From the NCBI GenBank assembly GCA_016795505.1, contig JAEUHH010000010.1:38271-102270 (forward strand): a DNA stretch of 64,000 nucleotides. Direction: 5' to 3'. The DNA comes from Verrucomicrobiales bacterium (GTDB lineage: Bacteria > Verrucomicrobiota > Verrucomicrobiia > Verrucomicrobiales > DEV007). Each line of letters begins with the position of its first letter. Positions within the stretch are counted from its first letter, which is position 1. A program made the position numbers and the translations under genes. Positions 15,994 through 25,255 of this stretch are shown in pieces. The notes beneath the pieces are model-generated. The model was not told the DNA's origin and ran no database searches. It saw only the letters and a list, made by a program, of their open reading frames with translations.

Positions 15994-18651
15994 ATGTCCA
16001 TCGATTGCGGCCAGCGATTCTACACCCTACGATGCCTCTTTCCCCGGGGCGTTCGATTGCTTTGTTCCGTGTTCGGCTTGTTTGGGCTGACGAAGGCGAC
16101 GACCCGCGGGGCGGATTCCTATTTTCATTCCAACGTCCTTCCCATCCTCGAGCAGCGCTGTTTCGAATGCCATTCGCACGGGGCGAAGATCAAGGGGGGG
16201 CTCGCGCTCGACTCGCGGACGGGTTGGGAGACGGGCGGCGACCACGGGCCGGCGGTGAAGCCCGGTGCGGTCGAGGAAAGTCTGCTCATCCGCGCGGTCC
16301 GCTACCGGGACGCCGATCTGGAGATGCCGCCGAAGGGCAAGCTCTCCGACGAGGAGATCGCCACCCTGGAGGAGTGGGTGCGACGCGGGGCCGAAGATCC
16401 TCGCCAGGGCGCGGCGGTGACGAAAGCCGCGATCGATCTTGAGGCGGGCCGGAAATTCTGGGCCTTTCAACCGGTCGCGGATCCAGATCCTCCCGTCGTG
16501 GAGGATACGGCCTGGCCGCTCGATCCGATGGATCGCTTTGTCCTCGCGAAGCTCGAGGCTGCCGGGATCCGGCCCGTGGGTGACGCCGAACCGCACCTCT
16601 GGTTGCGTCGCGCCGCCTTCGATCTCACCGGATTGCCGCCCTCGGAGGACGCGATCGCCCGGTTCGAATCCGATCTCGCCGCGGGACGCGACGCCCACGC
16701 CCTCGCCGTGGACCGCCTTCTCGCGAGCCGCGCCTTCGGCGAACGCTGGGCGCGGCATTGGCTCGACCTGACCGGCTATGCCGACATGATGGGCACGTCG
16801 AACAACGTCTACGCCGAGCACGCGTGGCGCTACCGCGACTGGCTCGTCACGGCGTTTCAGGAGGATAAGCCCTTCGATGACTTCATCCGCGAGCAGATCG
16901 CCGGCGATCTGATGCCCGCCGATTCTCCGGAGGACCGTGCCGCGAAGATCACCGCGACCGGGTTCCTCATGGTCGGCGACATCGAGATCGTGAATCCTGA
17001 CAAAGCGAGAATGGAGGCCGATCATGTCGACACGCAGGTCATCAAGATCGGCACCGCCTTCCTCGGCATGACCCTCGGCTGCGCGCGTTGTCACGACCAC
17101 AAGTTCGACCCTGTCGGACTCGAGGATTACTACGGCATCGCCGGCGTCCTCAACAGTTCCCCCTCCTCGCACAAGATGCCCGACATGGGCGTCTGGAGCG
17201 CGCTCAACAGCACCGTCCTGCCCGAAACGCCCGAACAGATCGCCGCGCGGAAGCAGCACGAAGCGGAAATCGCACAGCGCATTGTTGCGTGGAAAGCCGA
17301 GCAACAAACGCTCACCGCCGAACAGGGGACGATCACCAAACAACTCACCGCGCTCGATCAAAGCCAGAAACCCTCGTCTGCCGTCACCGCCACCGACAAT
17401 GCCGAGCGCGAGGTTTCCCAATCTGCTGGCCTTGCTGAATCTGCTGGAGATCCCCAAACGTCCTCCGCCTCCGTCGCCAGCAAAGAGTCCCTCACCAAAC
17501 GCCGCGACGAACTCGATGCGGCGATCAAGAAGCTCTCCGGCGACATCCAGCACGCCGAGTTTTTCCGCGACACCACGCCCCGGGCCTTTGCCATGGCGGA
17601 CGGTCCCAAGCCGGCCGACATGGCTATCCAGGTGCGCGGCAATCCCTACGCGACCGGAGCCGTCGTGCCGCGCGGGGCGATCCGTGTCGCGTCGTGGGAG
17701 CCGTTTCCCGCGATTCCCGCGGGACAAAGCGGCCGGCTCCAACTCGCCGACTGGCTCGCCGACCCCCGCAATCCGCTTACTGCCCGCGTCACCGTGAACC
17801 GGATCTGGCAGAAGCTCTTCGGCGTCGGTCTCGTGCCGAGCGTCGATTACTTCGGCGAACGCGGCGAACGGCCGACCCATCCGGAGTTGCTCGATCACCT
17901 CGCGACACGATTCGTGGAGGGAGGGTGGTCGCAAAAGGCGTTTCTCCGCTCGCTCGTGCTCAGTCGGACCTACCGACTATCCAGTGATAATCCCGATTCC
18001 GGAACCGCATCGCAGTCGGCCGATCCCGAAAACAAACTCTACTGGCGGATGAACCGCCAGCGCCTCGACGCCGAGGCCCTGCGTGATGCCATGCTCGCGG
18101 TCAGCGGAGAACTCGTGGATGGAAAGGGCGGGCCGGGCCTCGTGCTGGAGAATCCCGCGAACTGCGGTTCGTTGTCGTTGAAGGGTGTCAATCCGCCGAA
18201 CTACAACCACCGGGTGCCGCGGGCCGGACAGGAGTTCCAGCGCACCCTCTACCTGCCTGTGATGCGAACCGGTCTCACCAACGAAGACAAGTTGCGTGCG
18301 ACCTTCGACTTCATCGACCCCGCGATGATCGCCGGCCAGCGTCACGAAACCTTCGTGCCGACGCAGTCCCTCTATCTCCTCAATGCCGATCAGGTCCGCA
18401 AACGGGCCGCCGCGCTCGCGCGTCGCCTTGTCGAAGAAGCCGCCGATGATCGCGCCCGCATCGAATCGCTCTGGCGGCGCGTGCTCAATCGCCCTGTCAC
18501 GTCCGCGGAAAAGGAAGAGGCCATCGCCTTCCTCGCCGGGCTTGATGCGGAGGGTGCTTCCGACAAGGATCCTGCTGCTGTCGAGAGACTGAAATGGACC
18601 GAACTCTGCCACGGTCTACTCGCATCGAACGAGTTTCTTTTCCGGAGATGA
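15994..18651 (+). CDS. PSD-type cytochrome, DUF1549/DUF1553 protein
   Basis: 885 aa from the ATG at 15994, chosen because an upstream in-frame ATG at 15949 overlaps the PIN gene. Signal segment near residues 15-35, PSD cytochrome domain with CFECH and MPPKGKLSDEEIATLEEWV, DUF1549 (about 165-400) with LDLTGYADM and a second heme-type motif CARCH followed by DHKFDP, a charged coiled-coil linker (about 405-530), then DUF1553 (LADWLADPRNPLTARVTVNRIWQKLFG to the C-terminus). Normally paired with DUF1501, as here downstream beyond the transposase. Periplasmic redox role in glycan or related catabolism is inferred. The linker carries a copy of the AATCTG repeat. Confidence 0.88.
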   Translation: MSIDCGQRFYTLRCLFPRGVRLLCSVFGLFGLTKATTRGADSYFHSNVLPILEQRCFECHSHGAKIKGGLALDSRTGWETGGDHGPAVKPGAVEESLLIRAVRYRDADLEMPPKGKLSDEEIATLEEWVRRGAEDPRQGAAVTKAAIDLEAGRKFWAFQPVADPDPPVVEDTAWPLDPMDRFVLAKLEAAGIRPVGDAEPHLWLRRAAFDLTGLPPSEDAIARFESDLAAGRDAHALAVDRLLASRAFGERWARHWLDLTGYADMMGTSNNVYAEHAWRYRDWLVTAFQEDKPFDDFIREQIAGDLMPADSPEDRAAKITATGFLMVGDIEIVNPDKARMEADHVDTQVIKIGTAFLGMTLGCARCHDHKFDPVGLEDYYGIAGVLNSSPSSHKMPDMGVWSALNSTVLPETPEQIAARKQHEAEIAQRIVAWKAEQQTLTAEQGTITKQLTALDQSQKPSSAVTATDNAEREVSQSAGLAESAGDPQTSSASVASKESLTKRRDELDAAIKKLSGDIQHAEFFRDTTPRAFAMADGPKPADMAIQVRGNPYATGAVVPRGAIRVASWEPFPAIPAGQSGRLQLADWLADPRNPLTARVTVNRIWQKLFGVGLVPSVDYFGERGERPTHPELLDHLATRFVEGGWSQKAFLRSLVLSRTYRLSSDNPDSGTASQSADPENKLYWRMNRQRLDAEALRDAMLAVSGELVDGKGGPGLVLENPANCGSLSLKGVNPPNYNHRVPRAGQEFQRTLYLPVMRTGLTNEDKLRATFDFIDPAMIAGQRHETFVPTQSLYLLNADQVRKRAAALARRLVEEAADDRARIESLWRRVLNRPVTSAEKEEAIAFLAGLDAEGASDKDPAAVERLKWTELCHGLLASNEFLFRR
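17420..17447 (+). repeat. Single arm of the AATCTG repeat inside the DUF1549/1553 gene
   Basis: 28 bp matching the right arm at 14281-14308 in 25 positions. Here it is read in a different frame (residues about 476-485, QSAGLAESAG) inside the coiled-coil linker. No inverted partner arm was found beside it. Confidence 0.75.
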
Positions 18652-18677
18652 TCGCCACGTTTTCCAGATCGTTTGAC

Positions 18678-18890
18678 GGCGGAGGCATCCAAGCCATCAG
18701 CCGGTGGTTGAGCGGATCGGTGCGCGGCTTCTGCGGGTCGCACGCACAAGCCGATGCTGGAGGCATCCAAGCCATCAGCCGATGGTTGAGCGGATCGGCA
18801 TGCGCCTTCCGCGGGTCCCACGCACAAGCCGATGCCGGAGGCATCCAAGCCATTAGCCGGTGGTTGAGCGAGGAACGAGCGACACCACCG
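18678..18890 (+). repeat. REP-like array left of the transposase, 78-bp period
   Basis: Three units whose common GGAGGCATCCAAGCCAT starts at 18681, 18759 and 18837, an exact 78-bp period. Each continues into AGCC, then GGTGGTTGAGCG; the last unit ends in CGACACCACCGG, which pairs with the CCGGTGGT part. The units point toward the transposase and are mirrored on its other side. A further palindrome with GCATCCCGGAGGGATGC lies at about 18913-18930. Confidence 0.88.
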
Positions 18891-18944
18891 GACCACCGGA
18901 CCCAAACAGGCAGCATCCCGGAGGGATGCCAGCCGCCGCACTTC

Positions 18945-19391
18945 TCAGTCCAGATACCGGTCCTCGTATTCCACTCCCGCTGCATCGAGGAACTCCGCCA
19001 ACTCTTCGCGAAAGGTTTTCACGCGATGGTGTTCGGCCTGGTTCGCGATGTAACTCCGAACCTGCGGCCGAGCCGTCGCGCTCACGGTGAAGGCACCGTA
19101 TCCCTCCTGCCAGGCGAAGCCTCGTTCCCCGATTTCATCCCGCACCCAGATCGACGAGGCCTTCTTCAATTCCCGCATGAAATCCGCGAGACAATGGGTC
19201 GATTTCAATCCGACCAGAAGATGCACGTGGTCGGCCACACCGCCGTCGCCCTGGGCGAGGCCTCCGAGACCGTTCACCGTTCCACCGAGGTATTCGTGGA
19301 GGTTGCCCCGCCAGTCCGGATCAATGCAGGCGACGCGGTCCTTGGTGGAAAAGACCACGTGGTAATGCAGAGCGAGGAAGGTCGAGGGCAT
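18945..19391 (-). mobile_element. REP-associated tyrosine transposase (Y1/IS200-like)
   Basis: 148 aa single-domain Y1 transposase with ALHYHVVFSTKDR at the start, the HUH motif as HVH (His55, His57, in DHVHLLVG) and the catalytic Tyr98 in WQEGYGAFTVS. Such RAYT/TnpA proteins nick single-stranded DNA at hairpins. It is flanked on both sides by inverted arrays of a REP-like palindrome, the configuration of a REPtron. The protein looks complete. The unit sits between the DUF1549/1553 and DUF1501 genes, which are usually adjacent, so it probably interrupted that pair. Confidence 0.88.
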
Positions 19392-19443
19392 TCCGGGGGC
19401 TGGCTGGCATCCCTCCGGGATGCACGGATTTTCGACATGTTAA

Positions 19444-19610
19444 CCGGTGGTGTCGCTTCGCTCAACCACCGGCTAATGGCTGCGATGCCTCCGGCATCGT
19501 GTGATGGGGCCGGACCGTGGACCGGTGGTGTCGCTTCGCTCAACCACCGGCTAATGGCTATGATGCCTCCGGCATCGTTTGGAGGTTTCGGATCGGGCGC
19601 CGGTGGTGTC
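19444..19610 (-). repeat. REP-like array right of the transposase, inverted, 78-bp period
   Basis: Reverse-orientation units begin CCGGTGGTGTCGCTTCGCTC at 19444 and 19522, and a third truncated unit starts at 19600, giving the same exact 78-bp period as the left array. Each full 56-bp unit ends with CGATGCCTCCGGCATCG read in reverse order of parts. The two arrays form mirror images around the transposase. Confidence 0.88.
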
Positions 19611-19693
19611 TCATTTTACAACCGGTTTGATTGGAACATTTGATAGACATTGATCGCCTCCGACTTCTGACTTCTGACTTCTGCCCCACTGCC

Positions 19694-21085
19694 ATGACCA
19701 CCCTTTCCCGCCGTCATCTTCTGCAACGCGCTGCATGCGGATTCGGGGCCTTGGCTTTGCACGACCTCGTCCGGGCCGCGTCGAATCCGCTGGCGGCGCG
19801 CTTACCCGGGGCCGCACCGAAGGCGAAGCGCGTCATCTTTCTTTTCATGGCCGGCGGCCCGTCGCAGATGGATCTGTTCGATCCGAAGGACTTCATTGCC
19901 CGGCGCCATGGGCAGAAGATCGATTCGCCCCTGCGCAAGGAGGTCACCCAGGTCGGTACGGAACAATTCCTCGCCCTCCAGGAGATGGCTCCGGTGCGGC
20001 CGCGGGGAGCCAGCGGAATGATGATCTCCGATCTCATGCCGCACCTCGCCTCGGTCGCCGACGACCTGTGTCTGCTCCGCGGCATGAGCGCCGACAATCC
20101 GCAGCACGCCGGAGCGACGCTGCAATTCCACACCGGCACCTTCGCCGAGGTGCGACCGTCGATGGGTTCGTGGATCAGCTACGGGCTCGGCAGTGAGAAC
20201 GCGAACCTGCCCAGCTTCGTCAGCATCCAGGGCGGTGGGGTGCGCGAGTACGGCTCCGCTTTCCTGCCCGCGATCCACCAGGGCACGCGCCTCTCCGTGC
20301 CCCTCGATGCGAAGACCCTGCCGATCGAGAATCTCGGGAACGTTTCGCCCAACGAAGCGATCCAGGGAAAACGCCTCGACTTCATCCAGCGGATGAACCG
20401 CCGTCTCCTCGATGAGGTCAACGGCGATCCCAACATGGAGGGCATGATTGGCAACCTCGAGCTCGCCGCCCGCATGCAGCTCGACACCCCGGGCGTGGTC
20501 GATCTCTCGAAGGAAAGCCAGGCCACCCTCGATCTCTACGGGGTTGGTGGCAAGGAGACCGACAAGAACGCCCGCGCCTGCCTCCTCGCGAGAAAGCTGA
20601 GTGAATCCGGGGTGCGATTCGTGCAGGTGACGATGGGCGGATGGGATCACCACGGCGATATTCGCGGGAATCTCCCGAAACTCTGCGCCCAGACCGACCA
20701 GCCTGTCGCGGCCCTGCTCAAGGACCTGAAGTCGCGCGGCCTGCTCGAAGACACGCTCGTGCTCTGGAGCGGCGAATTCGGCCGCACCCCGTGGAGCCAG
20801 GACCTCAGCGGCAAATCGCCCATCGACAAGCACGGTCGCGAGCACCAGCCCGAGAGTTTCTGCGCATGGATGGCCGGAGGTGGCGTGAAACCCGGCTTCA
20901 CCCACGGCGAGACTGACGACATGGGTTACCGCGTCATCCGTGGCAAAGTCCACATCCACGACCTCCACGCGACGATGCTGCATCTCCTCGGTCTCGACCA
21001 CGAACAACTCACCTGGCGCCACCTCGGACGCGACTTCCGGCTCACCGACGTCTACGGCGAAGTGGTGAAGGAGATCCTTGCCTGA
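19694..21085 (+). CDS. DUF1501 family Tat-exported protein
   Basis: 463 aa from the ATG at 19694; a start at 19631 would add 21 residues before the signal. Twin-arginine signal (SRRHLLQRAACGFGALAL, residues about 5-22), then the DUF1501 alkaline-phosphatase-like fold: FLFMAGGPSQMDLFDPK near residue 52, and the metal-site style WDHHGD and GEFGRTP segments. DUF1501 proteins almost always accompany DUF1549/1553 cytochromes in Planctomycetes and Verrucomicrobia. The reaction is unknown; the fold suggests a hydrolase or metal-dependent sulfatase relative acting in the periplasm. Confidence 0.88.
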   Translation: MTTLSRRHLLQRAACGFGALALHDLVRAASNPLAARLPGAAPKAKRVIFLFMAGGPSQMDLFDPKDFIARRHGQKIDSPLRKEVTQVGTEQFLALQEMAPVRPRGASGMMISDLMPHLASVADDLCLLRGMSADNPQHAGATLQFHTGTFAEVRPSMGSWISYGLGSENANLPSFVSIQGGGVREYGSAFLPAIHQGTRLSVPLDAKTLPIENLGNVSPNEAIQGKRLDFIQRMNRRLLDEVNGDPNMEGMIGNLELAARMQLDTPGVVDLSKESQATLDLYGVGGKETDKNARACLLARKLSESGVRFVQVTMGGWDHHGDIRGNLPKLCAQTDQPVAALLKDLKSRGLLEDTLVLWSGEFGRTPWSQDLSGKSPIDKHGREHQPESFCAWMAGGGVKPGFTHGETDDMGYRVIRGKVHIHDLHATMLHLLGLDHEQLTWRHLGRDFRLTDVYGEVVKEILA

Positions 21086-21114
21086 CAAATCCACCTCAGC
21101 GCCCCATCTCGATC

Positions 21115-22443
21115 ATGAACCACCGCCTTTCCCGCCGCACCTTCCTCCGGGGCACCGGGGTCACCATGGCCCTGCCCTGGCTCGAATCTCACACCGTTTG
21201 GGGTGATGAGCCGAAGAAAAACCGGCCCGCCAGCGAGGCGCCCGTGCGGCTCTGCGTGACCTTTTCCGGCAACGGCTTCCACTCGAAGGAATGGTGGGCG
21301 AAAGGGGAAGGGAAGGCGATGGAACTCGGCCGCGTCCTCGAGCCGCTCGCCGCGTATCGCGAGAAGATGCTCTTTGTCCGCGGACTCTATCACGAGGAAG
21401 CGCGCAAGGGCAACATCCACAGCTCGCAGACGGGGAACATGCTCTCCGGCGCGCCCATCGCGAGCGGTGGCGAGATCCGCTCGGGCACCAGCTTCGACCA
21501 GGCTCTTGCCCAGACCTATGGTCGCTCCACCAAGGTGCCCAGCCTCGTCCTCGCCTGCGAGAAGTCGAACCCCTCGGTGCACAAGAATTACTCCATGCTC
21601 TACAGCTCGCACATCTCGTGGAGCTCGCCGACGACGCCGACGCCGCTGGAGCTCTATCCGGCCCTCGCCTTCGACCGACTCTTCAAGGACGAGTCCTCCC
21701 CCGCCGACCGCAGCGTGCTCGACGCGGTGATGTCCGACGCCGCCGATCTGCGCCGCGGGCTCAGCACCGATGACCAGCGCAAGCTCGACGAATATCTCGA
21801 CTCGGTCCGCGAGGTGGAAAAACGGATCGAGAATGCCGGGAAACGCGGCGAACTGCAGGGCTGGCGTCCCACCCTCGACAAACCCAACATTGATCGTCCC
21901 GCTGACGGGATTCCCCAGGACATCGGCGAGCACATGCGCCTGATGATCGACCTAATGGTACTCGGATTCCAGACCGACACGACGCGGATCACGACGCTGA
22001 AATTGAACAACGATCACAGCGCGCTGCGTTTCCCGAACCTGCCCAGCGTGCAACAGCCCGGTCACGGGATCGACTACATGATCCACCATCTCCTCTCCCA
22101 CAGCGACGGAGAGGACTGGCTCCAGGTGAACCGCTTCTTCATGGAGCAGGTCGCCTACCTCGCCAGCAAACTCGATGCGGTCCGTGAGGGCGAGCGCACC
22201 CTGCTCGACAACACCATGCTGCTCCATTGCTCCAGCATGATGGCGGGGGCGAAACACGACAACGAACAACTCCCCGTCATCGTCCTCGGCGGGGCCGGTG
22301 GACGACTCCAGGGTGGACGCGTTCTCGATTACAGCGGCAAACCGGATCGCCAGCTCTGCCGCCTCTTCCTCTCGCTGATGGACAAGATGGACCAGCATCC
22401 CGCGACCTTCGGCGATGCGAAGGCGATGCTGGATGAGGTATGA
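21115..22443 (+). CDS. DUF1552 family Tat-exported protein
   Basis: 442 aa. Tat signal (SRRTFLRGTGVTMALPWLES, about residues 5-24), then DUF1552: VRLCVTFSGNGFH, RGLYHEEARKGNIHSSQTGNMLSG and the conserved GSSP-region style SWSSPTTPTPLELYP. DUF1552 typically pairs with DUF1592 cytochromes, and one heads this cluster. It follows DUF1501 by 29 bp, so the two are likely co-transcribed. Biochemical role unknown. Confidence 0.87.
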   Translation: MNHRLSRRTFLRGTGVTMALPWLESHTVWGDEPKKNRPASEAPVRLCVTFSGNGFHSKEWWAKGEGKAMELGRVLEPLAAYREKMLFVRGLYHEEARKGNIHSSQTGNMLSGAPIASGGEIRSGTSFDQALAQTYGRSTKVPSLVLACEKSNPSVHKNYSMLYSSHISWSSPTTPTPLELYPALAFDRLFKDESSPADRSVLDAVMSDAADLRRGLSTDDQRKLDEYLDSVREVEKRIENAGKRGELQGWRPTLDKPNIDRPADGIPQDIGEHMRLMIDLMVLGFQTDTTRITTLKLNNDHSALRFPNLPSVQQPGHGIDYMIHHLLSHSDGEDWLQVNRFFMEQVAYLASKLDAVREGERTLLDNTMLLHCSSMMAGAKHDNEQLPVIVLGGAGGRLQGGRVLDYSGKPDRQLCRLFLSLMDKMDQHPATFGDAKAMLDEV

Positions 22444-22542
22444 GCGCTGGCGGGCGGGTCTTGCACGGGCGGCCTACCCACTAAAAGCGTGACAATCCCC
22501 CGTCGGCGCGGTAAAACGCCGGGAAACCCCTGCTTCGTTCCC

Positions 22543-24090
22543 ATGCGCTCTCTTTGTCTTGGCCTCTTCCTGTCTCTCCTCGTCGTGATCCCCGCGCGGG
22601 CCGCGGAAGACAAGCCCCCGCGGCCGAATCTCCTTTTCATCTACACCGACGATCACTCGTATCGCACCCTTTCCTGCTACGAGCATGCCGATCCCTTCGC
22701 GAAAACGCCGAATCTCGACCGGCTCGCGGCGCGGGGCGTGCGTTTCACCCACTCCTACATCGGCACCTGGTGCATGCCTTCGCGCGTCACCATGCTCACC
22801 GGGCTCCATCAATATGGGGCGAAGACGATGCGCATGGAGGGCGAATATCCCGGCAGCGAATACGATCCGGCGCAATGTCCTTTCTGGCCAGCCGAGCTGA
22901 GAAGACACGGCTATCACACCGCCCAGATCGGCAAGTGGCACTCCGGCACCGATGCCGGCTTCGGGCGCGACTGGGATCACCAGATCGTGTGGAATCGTCC
23001 GCGTCACCCTGACAATTCACCCAACTACTACCACGACCAACTCCTCTCCATCGACGGCGGCGAGCCGCAGATCGTCAAAGGCTACTCCACCGACAACTAC
23101 ACCCGCTGGGCGATCGACTACATCGAGGGAAAAAACCGCGACGCAGAAAAGCCGTGGTTCCTCTGGCTTTGCTACGGTGGCGTCCATGCCCCCTACACGC
23201 CGGCCGACCGCCATCGGGAGGAATATCCGGGCGCAAAAGTCGCCACGCCCGCCGATATCTATCCACCGCGCCCCGGCAAGCCGGCGTGGATGCAGGACAT
23301 CACCGCCTGGGCCGAGGGGGCTGATGGCGAGCCCGTCCTCGCAGGCAAAGCTCTCGGTAAAGAGGTCGGCGACAACCCCTCGCGCGATCAGGGCCGCACC
23401 TTGTCTTCCTGGGTCAGGCAATACCATCAGGCGGTGCGTTCGCTCGACGAAGGCATCGGCCAAGTCCTCGCCGCCCTCGAGGCGAGCGGGCAACTCGAGA
23501 ACACCCTCGTCGTCTTCACCTCCGATCAGGGATACGCCTGGGGGCAGCACGGCTTCCGCGCCAAACTTGCCCCTTACGACGCCAACATCCGCTCGCCGTT
23601 GATCGTCTCCATGCCCGGCACCCTGCCCGAGGGCAAAGTCTGTCCGACGCCGGTCGGAGGGGCCGACATTGCCCCGACCTTGCTTTCCTTTGCCGGACTC
23701 GATCAGCCCTGGGACATGCACGGGCACGACCTCACGCCCTTGCTGAAAGATCCCGCGATGGCGTGGCCGCATCCCGTGCTCATGCCCTTTACCGCCGACC
23801 AATTCGGTGCCGATTGCGACGTCGTGCCCGCGCCGCCGAAGAACCGTCACAAGAGCGGGGTGCCGTGGTACCTCATGCTCGTCGAAGGCCGGCACAAATA
23901 CATCCGCACCCTCGATGCCGGGGAGCCCGAGGAACTCTACGATCTTCTCGCCGATCCCGACGAACTCACCAATCTCGCCGGACAGGCGGAGCACCGCGAG
24001 CGGCTCCTGAAAATGCGCGAGGCGACCCTCGGCGAGCTGAAGCGGACCGGGGCGAAGATGGTGGACTCGCTGCCGGCGGTGGGGGAGTGA
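22543..24090 (+). CDS. Exported type I sulfatase (formylglycine, Cys-type)
   Basis: 515 aa from the ATG at 22543, chosen because it begins with a signal peptide (RSLCLGLFLSLLVVIPARA, residues 2-20); an in-frame upstream ATG at 22489 adds non-signal residues. Metal-binding Asp36-Asp37 in YTDDHSY, formylglycine motif CMPSR (77-81), GKWHSG and the C-terminal metal site FTSDQGYAWGQHG are all present, so it should be active after conversion of Cys77. It likely removes sulfate esters from a polysaccharide in the periplasm. It follows DUF1552 by about 100 bp and fits the glycan-breakdown reading of the cluster. The substrate cannot be read from the sequence. Confidence 0.9.
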   Translation: MRSLCLGLFLSLLVVIPARAAEDKPPRPNLLFIYTDDHSYRTLSCYEHADPFAKTPNLDRLAARGVRFTHSYIGTWCMPSRVTMLTGLHQYGAKTMRMEGEYPGSEYDPAQCPFWPAELRRHGYHTAQIGKWHSGTDAGFGRDWDHQIVWNRPRHPDNSPNYYHDQLLSIDGGEPQIVKGYSTDNYTRWAIDYIEGKNRDAEKPWFLWLCYGGVHAPYTPADRHREEYPGAKVATPADIYPPRPGKPAWMQDITAWAEGADGEPVLAGKALGKEVGDNPSRDQGRTLSSWVRQYHQAVRSLDEGIGQVLAALEASGQLENTLVVFTSDQGYAWGQHGFRAKLAPYDANIRSPLIVSMPGTLPEGKVCPTPVGGADIAPTLLSFAGLDQPWDMHGHDLTPLLKDPAMAWPHPVLMPFTADQFGADCDVVPAPPKNRHKSGVPWYLMLVEGRHKYIRTLDAGEPEELYDLLADPDELTNLAGQAEHRERLLKMREATLGELKRTGAKMVDSLPAVGE

Positions 24091-24121
24091 TTCCGACCCT
24101 CAAATAGATTCATGCCCTACC

Positions 24122-24186
24122 CGATCAAACAGGGTGTCATCTCCGATCAGACCCTGTTGCATCGGAGACCCAACCCTGTTCGTGCG
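24122..24186 (+). repeat. Dispersed 22-bp repeat, inverted plus direct copies (locus 2)
   Basis: A complete unit at 24144-24165 is preceded by an inverted, degenerate unit (24122-24143, with AAACAGGGT) and followed by a partial one containing CAACCCTGTT. It lies in the spacer between the convergent sulfatase gene and a small minus-strand gene. Confidence 0.8.
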
Positions 24187-24200
24187 CAACGGCCGCCGGA

Positions 24201-24551
24201 TCAGGCGGCCGGCTTGCGGAAAATGTAGAGGCTGTCGGGAGTGATGGAGATCATCTCCCAGCCTTCCTTGGCCAGTTCGGTGATGGTGGTCTGGAGCAGG
24301 GCGTTTTTCACCACGCGGGCCTGGGGGAGCTGCATTTTGCCCTCTTCGTCTTCCTTGATGCCGAGTTCGGCGGCGACGGCTTTGAATCCGATCGTATCCA
24401 TCTCCTGCGGGGTGATGACGCGATATTCCCACGGGGCGCCGGAGGCGGCGGCCTGCGACGATCCGCCGCCGAGGATGCCGAAGCCGGAGAGGAGATTGAC
24501 GATGCCGACCACAAGGACGAGGACGAGCAGAATGATGGGGAGCGGTTTCAT
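24201..24551 (-). CDS. Small membrane-anchored hypothetical protein
   Basis: 116 aa from the ATG at 24551; an ATG at 24581 would add 10 residues. An N-terminal hydrophobic helix (about residues 3-25) is followed by a Gly/Ser/Ala linker and a small globular domain starting WEYRVITP and ending WEMISITPDSLYIFRKP. The WEY...GWE...FRK pattern resembles small DUF4177-type domains. Probably exported and membrane-anchored. Function unknown. Confidence 0.65.
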   Translation of the reverse strand: MKPLPIILLVLVLVVGIVNLLSGFGILGGGSSQAAASGAPWEYRVITPQEMDTIGFKAVAAELGIKEDEEGKMQLPQARVVKNALLQTTITELAKEGWEMISITPDSLYIFRKPAA

Positions 24552-24724
24552 GTGTTGAGACGACTTGGGGAGGTTTTCCATGATGGTGGGCGATCGGGAT
24601 CGACTTTGGGGCGGGATATTACCGAGATCGTGGGTCTGAGTAAAGCGCCTTTGCCACCGATGTCGTCCTTCGGGCCGGTTTCAGAGGAATTTGTCGCCCC
24701 AGCCGTTGTCGTGACACCGAGAGG

Positions 24725-25054
24725 TCAGCGGTCGACGAAATCGGCATCGACGGTGGTCCGCTGGCTGTCACGGCCTTTGGCGGGCTGTTTGTCGAAATGC
24801 CGGGCTTTGCCGAACAGGCGCCCGAAATCGATGCCAAAGTAGGCCAGGGCGCTGATGAGGAAGGCGGCGGCGGCGGTCTCGTCGAGATTGCCGAAGACGG
24901 GGAAGTTGTCGGGAATCAGCTCGAAAACGCCTGCCGTGGGATTGAAAAGGTAGAGTGCGGACACGAGTCCGACGAGGCCGACGAGGATCGAGTGGACGAT
25001 GTTCCGCTTTTCTTCAGGCGGGTTGGGGGAGGAGGGGTTGGTGGGAGAGTCCAT
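24725..25054 (-). CDS. DUF1232-like small membrane protein
   Basis: 109 aa from the ATG at 25054. Two hydrophobic helices (about residues 22-42 and 58-78) frame FELIPDNFPVFGNLDE, close to the DLIPDFIPVLGYLDD signature of YkvA/DUF1232 proteins. The frame stays open far upstream, but only as antisense of nuoD, so the internal ATG is the sensible start. Divergent from the nuo operon. Function of the family is unknown. Confidence 0.72.
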   Translation of the reverse strand: MDSPTNPSSPNPPEEKRNIVHSILVGLVGLVSALYLFNPTAGVFELIPDNFPVFGNLDETAAAAFLISALAYFGIDFGRLFGKARHFDKQPAKGRDSQRTTVDADFVDR

Positions 25055-25255
25055 AGGGGTGAGAATCGGTCGATTTGAGGGAGTCCGCCAGTGCAAAGGG
25101 GGGCGTATTTTATAATGACCACCGGGCTTCGGGCGAGGTCTGGCGGACTTTGTGAAACTTTTCACAAAGTCCCCTTGACCCTGTGAAATCGGCATTCGAT
25201 AATCGCGGCTCAGGGGGGTCGGAGCGCGGCTCTCCGCATTTTTTTCCCCGCATTC

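Noticed and set aside
18678..19610. CRISPR array
   Set aside because: Units are palindromic 56-mers with similar spacers, inverted around a Y1 transposase; no cas genes.
18594..19643. Plus-strand frame encoding repeated GGIQAISRWLS units
   Set aside because: It is translation of the 78-bp REP array followed by antisense of the transposase; the 78-bp period happens to be a multiple of three.
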